Shown here one piece after another: positions 52,168-58,762 of a stretch of DNA of 64,000 bases. The position numbers and the translations under genes were made by a program. The first letter of the stretch is position 1. The number at the start of each line of letters is the position of its first letter. The stretch is from Chamaelirium japonicum (taxonomy: Eukaryota; Streptophyta; Magnoliopsida; Liliales; Melanthiaceae). The notes below the pieces were generated by a model. The model was not told where the DNA came from and did not search any database. It saw only the letters and a list, made by a program, of their open reading frames with translations. The stretch is from assembly GCA_947650365.1 (NCBI GenBank), contig OX393549.1, positions 13,255,073 to 13,319,072 on the forward strand, written 5' to 3'.

Positions 52168-53413
52168 CTTATGATTTTAGGGTGTTTTTGGAAGGAAATG
52201 GCGTGGCTTTTAGAGGTTGTTTTTGGGAGGAATGCTCGATTGTATATAATTTGCTTATGGTTATCGGATGGGGGTTCACAAAAAATATAGAAGAGATTTT
52301 AGGGATCAATTTTGGCTCTCCAAATATAGGGAAGTACTTAGTGAGGATCCTTGTTGGTGTTTTGGGGAGGAGTACATATTTTGTATATAATTTACTTATA
52401 CTTATCGAGTGATGGTCCTTAAAAATTAGGAAGCGATTTTGGCTCCCCAAATATAAAGAGTTTGGTAGAAATCCCAAAATAGAGAGGCATATGGTCAGCC
52501 TTTTGAAAGGTGTTTAGAAAAGGAGTGCTCGATTTATATATAATTTATATTATGTTGTTAGGTGGGGTCCTGAAAAATAGGGTGCGGTTTTGGTACTCCA
52601 ATTGTAAAAAGTCTGGTAGCGATCTTAAATATAGGAAAGCACATTGCAAGTCCCTATGAGGATATTTTGGGGAAAATATTTAATTTGTGTATAATTTATT
52701 TATTATTGACGAGTAGGGATCCTAAGAAAATAGAGAACCATTATGGCACTCCAAATATAAGGGGTATGGTGGCTATCCTAAAAATATGGAGGCACATTAC
52801 GAGACTCTTGGAGGGTGTTTTAGGGATGACTGCTCGATTTGTAAATTATTTTACTTACGGCTGTTGGGTGGGGGTCCTGCAAAAATAGAGATTGATTTTG
52901 GCTATCCAAATATAAGGAGTCTGGTAATAATCCCAAAAGTATGGAGACACATGGTAAGGATCTTGAAGGTTATTTTGGGAAGGAGTGCTCGATTTGTTTA
53001 TAATTTACTTATGGTTATTATATGAGTGTCCTAAAAAAATAGGAAGTTATTTTGGTTCCCCAAATATATAGAGTCTGGTAGCGATATTAAAATAGGTTGG
53101 CACATATCGAGCCTCATTGAAGAGTATTTGAAGGAGGAGTGCTCGATTTGTATATAATTTAATTTTGATAATAGGGCGGAGGATCCTAAGAAAGTCGAAA
53201 AACACATGACAAGACTTATGGAGGGTGTTTATAGAAAGAGTGCTCGATTTGTATATAATTTAGTTATGATTATCGGGTGAAAGCCTTGAGAAATCGAGAG
53301 CAATTTTGGCTCCCCAAATATATGGAGTCTAGTAGCGATCCCAAAAATAAGGAGACAATGGAGAGGCTATTAGAGGGTATTTTTGGGAGGAATGCTTGAT
53401 TGTATATAATTTA
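52168..53413 (+). repeat. Divergent cassette 2: S - A stub - D1 to D7 - C
   Basis: S 52168-52253, A stub 52254-52288, D block 52289-53262 (974 bp), C 53263-53413. The junction into D reads ATATAGAAGAGATTTTAGGGA, the same breakpoint as in the other cassettes. Each of the seven D units carries its own signature, for example TGTAAATTATTTTACTTACG at the end of D4 and AAATAGGTTGGCACATATCG in D6. Confidence 0.9.
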
Positions 53414-53718
53414 CTTGAGGTTATCGGGTGGGGGTTTAAAAAAAATATGGAGCAATTTTGGCTTCCTAAATATAGAGAGTCTAGTAGCAATCCCAAAAAC
53501 AGAGATCATATTGTGAGGCTCTTAGAGGGTATTTTAGGGAGGAGTGTTCGATTATACATAATTTACATAAGGTTATCGGGTGAGGGTTCAAAAAAATATG
53601 GAGCGATTTTAGCTCCCAAAATATAGGGAGTCTAGTAGCAATCCCAAAAATAGATAGGCATATTGCAAGGCTCTTAGAGGATGTTTTAGGGAGGAGTTCT
53701 TAATTTATATATAATTTA

Positions 53719-54963
53719 CTTATGATTTTAGGGTGTTTTTGGGAGGCAATGGCGAGGCTCTTAGAGGGTGTTTTTGAAAGAAATGCTCGATTGTTAATAA
53801 TTTACTTAAAGTTGTTAGGTGGGGGTTCAAAAAAAATATGATAGCGGTTTTAGGAAACGATTTTAGCTCCCCAAATAAAGGGAAGTACTTATTGAGGATC
53901 CTAGGGGGTGTTTTGGGGAAGAGTGCATAATTTGTATATAATTTACTTATACTTATTGGGTGGGGCTCTTGAGAAATTAGGGAGCGATTTTAGGTCCCCA
54001 AATATAAGGAGTTTGGTAGAAATCCCAAAATAGGGAGGCATAGAATGAGGCTTTTGAAGGGTATTTAGAAGAAGAGTGCTCGATTTATATATAATTTATT
54101 TTAGGTTATCCGGTGGGGGTCCTGAGAAAATATGGAGCGGTTTTGGCGCCCCAATTGTTGAAAGTCTGATAGCAATTTTAAAAATAGCAAAGCACATTAC
54201 AAGTCCAATGGAGGATGTTTTGGGGAGGATATTTGATTTGTGTATAATTTACTTATGATTAACGGGTAGGGATCTTAAGAAAATAGGGAACCATTTTGGC
54301 ACACCAAATATAGGGTGTTTGCTAGCTATCCTAAAAATATGGAGGCACATTACGAGGCTCTTAGAGGGTGTTTTAGGGATGACTGCTCGATTTTATAAAT
54401 TATTTTATTTACAGTTGTTGGGTGACGGTCCTATAAAATAAAGATCAATTTTGGCTACCTAGATGTAAGAAATTTGGTAACGGTCCCAAAAGTAGGGAGA
54501 CATGTGGTGAGTATCTTGAAGGTTATTTTGGAAAGGTGTGCTCGATTTGTATATAATTTACTTATAGCTATCGTGTGAGTTTTCTAAAATATAGGAAATA
54601 ATTTGTTTCCAAAATATAAGGAGTTTGGTAACGATATTAAAATAGGTTAGCATATATCAAGCCTCTTTGTAGTGTATTTTGAGGAGGAGTGCTCGATTTG
54701 TATATAATTTATATTTGATTATCAGATGGGGGGTTCTAAGAAAGTAGGGAAGCACATGACGAGACTCTTGGAGGGTATTTATGGAAGCAGTGCACGAATT
54801 GTATATAATTTAGTTATGATTATCGGGTGAGAGACTTGAAAAATTACGAGCGATTTTGGCTCTCCAAATATAGGGAGTCTAATAGTGATCCCAAAAATAA
54901 GGAGGCAATAGCGGGGCTCTTAGAGGGTGATTTTAGGAGGAATGATTAATTGTATATAATTTA
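53719..54963 (+). repeat. Divergent cassette 3, with unit boundaries
   Basis: S 53719-53804, A stub 53805-53839, then D1 (partial) 53840-53945, D2 53946-54098, D3 54099-54251, D4 54252-54407, D5 54408-54560, D6 54561-54711, D7 (short, about 101 bp) 54712-54812, and C 54813-54963. D units carry a GGTCCT(A/G)AGAAAAT-like box in place of the A8 tract and TTTGTATATAATTTA instead of TTGTATATAATTTA. D7 lacks the central dyad region, an independent example of a shortened unit. Confidence 0.9.
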
Positions 54964-55440
54964 CTTAAGGTTGATGGGTGTGGGTTCAAAAAAAATATAA
55001 AGCGGTTTTGGCTCCCTAAATATAGGGAGTCTAGTAGCAATCCCAAAAATAGATAACATATTGCGAGGCTCTTAGAGGGTGTTTTAGGGAGGAGTACTCG
55101 ATTGTATATAATTTACTTATAATTTTAGGATATTTTTGGGAGACAACGGCGAGGCTTTTAGAAGGTGTTTTTGGGAGAAATTCTCGATTGTACATAATTT
55201 ACTTAAGGTTGTCAGGTGGGGGTTCAAAAAAAATATGAATCGGTTTTGGCTCCCTAAAATATAGGTAGTCTAGTAGCAATCCCAAAATTAGAAAAGCATA
55301 TTGCGAGGCTCTTAGAGGGTGTTTTAGGGAGGAGTGCTTGATTTATATATAATTTACTTATAATTTTAGGATATTTTTGGGAGGCAATGGCAAGGCTTTT
55401 AGAGGGTATTTTTAGGAAGGAGTGCTCGATTGTATATAAT

Positions 55441-55560
55441 TTAGGGGGTATTTTTAGAGGTATTTTAGAGGGTATTTTTAGGTATTTTTGGGCTTTTAGA
55501 GGATTTTAGAGGGTATTTTAGAGGCTTTTAGAGGGTATTTTTGGGAGGCAATGGCAAGGC
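55441..55560 (+). repeat. Local minisatellite expansion of GGTATTTTAGAGG-like motif
   Basis: After ATAATTTAG the array dissolves into imperfect short repeats of GGTATTTTTAG, TATTTTAGAGG and CTTTTAGAGG of about 10-20 bp, then resumes with GGGAGGCAATGGCAAGGC of an S-type unit. The motif is the GAGGGTGTTTTTGGGAGG segment normally present twice per S unit, so slippage or unequal exchange between those two copies is the likely source. Confidence 0.85.
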
Positions 55561-56150
55561 TTTTAGAGGGTGTTTTAGGGAGGAGCGCTCGATTGTATAT
55601 AATTTATTTAAGATTGTCGGGTGATGATTCAAAAAAAATATGGAGTGGTTTTGGCTCCCTAAATATAGGGAGTCTAGTAGCAATCCCAAGAATAGAGAGA
55701 CATATTGCGAGACTCTTAGAGGGTGTTTTAGGGAGGAGTGCTTGATTTACATATAATTTACTTATGATTTTAGGGTGTTTTGGGAGGTAATGGCGAGGCT
55801 CTTAGAGGGTGTTTTTGGAACAAATACTCGATTGTATATAATTTACTTAAGGTTGTTGGGTGGGGGTTCAAAAAAAATATGGAGTGGTTTTGGCTCCCAA
55901 AATATAGGGAGTCTAGTAGCAATCCTAAAAATAGAGAGTATATTGTGAAGCTCTTAAAGGTTGTTTTAGGGAGGAGTGCTTTATTGTATTTAATTTATTT
56001 AAGGCCATCGGGTGGGGTTTCAAAAAAATATAGAGTGGTTTTGGCTCTTTAAATATAGAGAGTGTAGTAGCAATCCCAAAAATAGAGAGGTATATTGTAA
56101 AGCTCTTAGAGGGTATTTTAGGGAGGAGTGCTTGATTTATATGTAATTTA

Positions 56151-56194
56151 CTTATGATTTAGGGTGTTTTGGAGAGGCAATTGCGAGGCACTTA
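56151..56194 (+). repeat. Left half of the S unit split by the transposon
   Basis: CTTATGATTTAGGGTG through GCGAGGCACTTA is the first half of an S unit. The second half resumes at 58763 with TTAGAGGGTGTTTTTGGGAGG. The shared TTA (56192-56194 and 58763-58765) is the target duplication. Confidence 0.93.
56192..56194. other. Target-site duplication TTA, left copy
   Basis: TTA of the interrupted S unit, repeated at 58763-58765. TTA is the PIF/Harbinger target preference. Confidence 0.88.
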
Positions 56195-56211
56195 GACCCT
56201 ATTTGGATAAG
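56195..56211 (+). repeat. Left terminal inverted repeat of the Harbinger element
   Basis: GACCCTATTTGGATAAG; differs from the inverted right end at positions 2, 7 and 16. Further in, TTTTGATTCTGGATTC also has a counterpart inside the right end (TTTTGATTCTGGGATT inverted), so similarity extends past 30 bp with gaps. Confidence 0.88.
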
Positions 56212-56507
56212 CTCCGATCTTTTGATTCTGGATTCTTGAGAGCCCAAAAACAGAAAATACGATAAGAGTCTGTTTGGTTTAATACAAGAGCCCAAAAATT
56301 GATTCCACTGAGAGCCCAAAACTAGCTCTCTGGATTCATTTTGGGGGAGCCCAAAATAGAGGCTCCCCGATCCAGAACAAAGAATTTGATTTTTTGAAGA
56401 TTGCTGTTTTAACATTGCAAAGAAGGCAGAACGCTCAACCCACGATCTCATCCTTTCCCATCCCTCGACGACGAAAATGAAACCTCATCCCCACGATACC
56501 AGGTCAT

Positions 56508-56515
56508 CCCCCCCC

Positions 56516-56561
<46 letters not shown>
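56508..56561 (+). repeat. C-run followed by (CT)n microsatellite
   Basis: A run of about eleven C is followed by about twenty CT dinucleotides ending at 56561, just before GAACCCTCACC. CT microsatellites are common in plant 5' leaders, and the position near the left end of the element fits a promoter or 5' UTR role; that role is inference. Confidence 0.9.
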
Positions 56562-56564
<3 letters not shown>

Positions 56565-56830
56565 CCCTCACCTTCACCCTCAAAATTACCACCGGAGGGC
56601 ACCGGATCGGGCCTCCCCTCTCTCACTCTCACCGCCGGAGGGCGTCGGATCGGGGCCCCTGTGCTGCTGTCGTGTCACCGCGAGAAGGTCGGGGGGGCGC
56701 CGGATCGACCCCTCGTGTTGTGCTGCGGTTGCTCTGCGAGGTGACGGATCCCCCTGCCCTCCCCCTGCCATGCTGGACGCCAGATCGGCCTCGTTGCTCT
56801 GCAAGTTGCCAACTCGTTTGCCCAATTTTG
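56565..56830 (+). repeat. GC-rich leader of the element with a degenerate CGGATCG repeat
   Basis: Base composition shifts sharply from the AT-rich surroundings to GC-rich. CGGATC(G) recurs at 56603, 56646, 56701 and 56745 with a weaker CAGATCGG at 56781, spaced 36-55 bp, within longer similar blocks (CCGGAGGGC, TGCTGC/TGCTCTGC). It lies upstream of the protein remnants. It could be the native 5' UTR or captured host sequence. Frames on both strands are open for 80-100 codons, but I recognise no domain, and high GC alone makes stops scarce. Confidence 0.7.
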
Positions 56831-56857
56831 TTGCCAACTCCACATAAACCCTGCAGG

Positions 56858-56995
56858 TTCTCATTGATGAAAACATTTTTGTGGGGCCATGGTGGAGGTT
56901 CTCATGAATGAAAATATTTTTGTGGAGCCATGGTATGAGCCCTGCATGTCCTTAATGATGAAAACATTTTTATGGGGCCATGGTATGAGCCCTAT
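56858..56995 (+). repeat. Three imperfect tandem copies of a 41-50 bp motif
   Basis: TTCTCATTGATGAAAACATT, TTCTCATGAATGAAAATATT and TCCTTAATGATGAAAACATT start at 56858, 56899 and 56949. Each is followed by TTTNTGGNGCCATGGT, and the last two add ATGAGCCCT. Spacing is 41 and 50 bp. No function is apparent. Confidence 0.85.
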
Positions 56996-57125
56996 GGGGA
57001 TGCCAGGTAAAGTTGGCAAACTTTGGCTTTTTAGCATTTCCCTCCTCAAATATAAGTTTTTTTTTTATTGGACCAACAGGCAGTCAGAGGATTGGGCGCT
57101 AGAGCAATGCCTCAATGAGGTCTGA

Positions 57126-57637
57126 AGATCAAAATGTGGGGAGGCAAATCAATAGTTATATATGAATTGTAATACTTTGTCTTTTTTTGTGCAAATGTGA
57201 TACTTTTTGCCTTGGCATTAACATGTCACTGTGCTCCAACTAGTTGTACAATTTTGATCACATACAACATGGGTTTTCAAATAACTGTTATTCAGCCCAA
57301 AGGTTTTTTCAATTTTGCTTAGCTCGATTGACATGGTAGCGTACGAGTGGTGGTTGAATATCACTAGTGACTAACACCATCAGTCAAACTCTCACGTCAA
57401 TCGGTCTGAGCAGAATCGAGAAAACCTTCAGACTTCTCGTTCTCAAATTACTTTGGCAGATCAAGTCTTATACAGGAATTACAATTACCATATTTCAAAC
57501 CAATGAGCTATTGACTCTCATGTTTATAAAATATGATTTTTTTTATATAGAAATCTTTGATGATATTTTTATGGATAATTACAATAGATATTTACTATGA
57601 TTTAAAAATAATGTTTCTACTTTAATTATTGTAATAG
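57126..57637 (+). other. AT-rich interior of the element without recognisable coding
   Basis: Between the leader and the Myb remnant I see no known domain. The stretch ends in a pyrimidine/T-rich section and TAATTATTGTAATAG directly before the ATG at 57638, which resembles a plant intron 3' end. A short open frame at 57367-57600 shows no similarity to anything I know. Confidence 0.5.
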
Positions 57638-57841
57638 ATGGCATCTACATCTTATATTCCTGTGGAGATTGGGTCTTAGTGGGTTGTCACGGCTATATGG
57701 ACCCATAAGCACAAGAATCTTTACATTGATATAATGGTAGAGCATGTTAAGAAGGGGGACCTAACTACTTCGACATTTTTGAAGTCTAGCTGGAAGAAAA
57801 TACATGCTGAGTTTTTTAATAAGACACAAAAAGTTTTATGA
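57638..57841 (+). pseudogene. Harbinger Myb/SANT-like DNA-binding protein remnant
   Basis: Translating from the ATG gives 67 residues before a TGA, with one internal TAG at codon 14. The segment around codons 15-64 has the spacing of the plant Myb/SANT-like domain of Harbinger ORF1-type proteins: a Trp near codon 21, a hydrophobic helix with LYIDIMVEHVKKGD at codons 28-41, and SSWKKIHAEFFNKTQ at codons 50-64. These proteins act with the transposase in DNA binding and nuclear import. Here the domain is broken by the stop, and its first Trp context (WT.E) has decayed to WTHKHK. It shares the reading frame of the transposase remnant that starts 6 bp after its TGA. Confidence 0.8.
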
Positions 57842-57847
57842 TACGTA

Positions 57848-58096
57848 ATGTGTGTTATTACTCGAAATAAACAACACTGCATTGATATGCTACGTTTGGA
57901 GCAGCACGTCTTTCTCAAGCTGTGCACTTTATTGAGGGGCAGAGTATATTTGAGAGATACTAAACATGTCAGTATTGAAGAGCGGGTGGCTATTTTCTTG
58001 ATAACGTTGGGGAATCGTGACAACAACAGGGTTATTTTCTATCATTTTCAACATTCGGGGGAGACATCACGATATTTCATCCACCACCCAGTATGA
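57848..58096 (+). pseudogene. HARBI1-like transposase, N-terminal (DUF8040-type) domain remnant
   Basis: 82 residues from an ATG to TGA. Residues about 11-76 match the pattern of the N-terminal helical domain of plant HARBI1-like nucleases: CIDMLRLEQHVFLKLCTLLR, then LRDTKHVSIEERVAIFLITL, then the FQHSGETSRYF motif (usually HSGETISRYF; one residue is missing here). This domain precedes the DDE nuclease fold, which should follow but does not. It lies in the same frame as the Myb-like remnant (210 bp from ATG to ATG), so the two may once have been read as one protein or been brought together by deletion. It cannot be functional alone. Confidence 0.88.
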
Positions 58097-58160
58097 ATGA
58101 AACTTATAATCATATCATTTTCTTATTGTAAAATTTTATATAATATTTAGTGGTGTCGAA

Positions 58161-58502
58161 AAATATTATGTGGTAGATATAGGCTACCCAACTATGGCAT
58201 GATATATGGCTTCACACCGATATGAGTGGTATCACTTGTTTGACTAAAGGGGAGGTGGTAATAGAAGACCTCAAAGGGCTAAATAGTTATTCAATCAGCG
58301 TCATTCTTCACTTAGAAATGTCATTGAGTGATATTTCGGCATATTGAAGGTGTGCTTTCCAATTCTGAAGTTAATGCCACCATATCCACTACATCATCAA
58401 AGGCTTATTGTGGCAGCATGCTGTATAATACATATCTATTTATGGATTGAGAGAGAGATGGATGGAATATCTGCCCGATTTGAAGGTGAAGATGTAGTAT
58501 AG
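58161..58502 (+). pseudogene. HARBI1-like transposase, C-terminal DDE-domain remnant
   Basis: A 114-codon frame with four internal stops (codons 14, 29, 42 and 57) reads as the C-terminal third of a plant DDE_Tnp_4 / HARBI1-like nuclease. Landmarks: KYYVVDIGYPTM at codons 1-12 (the D of VDxGYP is the second acidic catalytic position in this family), HRYEWYHLFD, LFNQRHSSLRNVIE at 43-56 (E at 56 fits the third catalytic residue), YFGILKVCFPILKLMPPYP, and QRLIVAACCIIH. Only about 64 bp separate it from the N-terminal remnant, so the part with the first catalytic Asp is deleted. Stops and deletion make this a dead copy. Confidence 0.88.
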
Positions 58503-58588
58503 CAGCTAAAGATGGCCCCACAGAGCATGTTGGAATCTCTCTCAAAAAATTATTTTAAATATATTGTTTTAGTTTTGTGTTGCCAAAC

Positions 58589-58620
58589 GAGATTCTTGGA
58601 TTCTCTACTCCAAGAATCTC
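58589..58620. repeat. Perfect 12-bp inverted repeat (subterminal hairpin)
   Basis: GAGATTCTTGGA (58589-58600) and TCCAAGAATCTC (58609-58620) are separated by 8 bp. It lies about 140 bp inside the right end. Subterminal repeats often bind transposase in this superfamily; that role is inference. Confidence 0.88.
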
Positions 58621-58707
58621 TAAAGCAGACTGATTTGCCAAACATGATTTTAAAATTCTGAGCTCCAAAGAAATAAGATTTTGGAATCTCAGAATCTGCT
58701 TTTCTGT

Positions 58708-58738
58708 TTCTGGGATTCTAGCTCCAAAAATCCCAGAA
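58708..58738. repeat. 10-bp inverted repeat near the right end of the element
   Basis: TTCTGGGATT (58708-58717) pairs with AATCCCAGAA (58729-58738) across 11 bp. The same words occur singly in the left end (GATTCTGGATTC), linking this hairpin to the extended terminal repeat. Confidence 0.85.
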
Positions 58739-58745
58739 TCAAAAT

Positions 58746-58762
58746 CCTATCCAAACAGGGCC
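58746..58762 (-). repeat. Right terminal inverted repeat of the Harbinger element
   Basis: Read from the outer end inward: GGCCCTGTTTGGATAGG. Followed directly by TTA (58763-58765), the right copy of the target duplication, and then by the second half of the S unit. Confidence 0.9.

Larger units (their letters stand above)
1..56194 (+). repeat. Tandem satellite array, left block (about 56 kb, head to tail)
   Basis: The whole stretch consists of diverged copies of one AT-rich unit of about 152 bp, all in the same orientation. Landmarks recurring in nearly every full unit are CTTAAGGTTGTCGGGTGGGG, an A7-A8 run followed by TATGGAGCGG, TTTTGGCTCC, the dyad CTCCCTAAATATAGGGAG, CTAGTAGCAATCCC, GCGAGGCTCTTAGAGG and GCTCGATTGTATATAATTTA. 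From total length and unit sizes I estimate a little over 400 units in the window. The array starts before base 1. The many short open frames are by-products of a repeat with few stop codons; none has a consistent start, frame or domain. A centromeric or other heterochromatic location is inference. Confidence 0.97.
56195..58762 (+). mobile_element. PIF/Harbinger DNA transposon, degenerate, 2568 bp, inserted in the satellite
   Basis: The element is bounded by imperfect inverted termini: GACCCTATTTGGATAAG at the left and, read inward from the right, GGCCCTGTTTGGATAGG (14 of 17 identical). It is flanked by TTA on both sides. That end sequence and a 3-bp TTA/TAA duplication are typical of plant PIF/Harbinger and Tourist elements. 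Inside are remnants of the two characteristic proteins: a Myb/SANT-like DNA-binding protein and a HARBI1-like transposase. Their coding is broken by stops and the middle of the transposase is missing, so the copy is non-autonomous. Clean ends and target duplication indicate ordinary transposition into a pre-existing S unit. A remote alternative is a chimeric element with captured GC-rich sequence at 56.4-56.9 kb. Confidence 0.93.

Noticed and set aside
428..56052. Dozens of open frames of 60-149 codons giving similar peptides (GCFWEECSIVYNLLKV..., KYRESSSNPKNREH..., LLEGVLGRSARLYIIYLRL) and minus-strand mirrors (NPHPTTLSKLYTIEHSS).
   Set aside because: They are translations of the satellite itself. 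The 152-bp unit shifts frame at every copy, peptides of all three frames chain together, both strands are open because stops are rare in the consensus, and no start, domain or conserved length exists.
56586..56911. Overlapping open frames on both strands in the GC-rich part of the transposon as a gene.
   Set aside because: The high GC content and internal repeats keep frames open on both strands. I recognise no domain and the region lies within a degenerate element.
57367..57600. A 77-codon frame upstream of the Myb-like remnant.
   Set aside because: AT-rich, no recognisable domain, and it ends just before a sequence resembling an intron 3' end; more likely intronic or untranslated.
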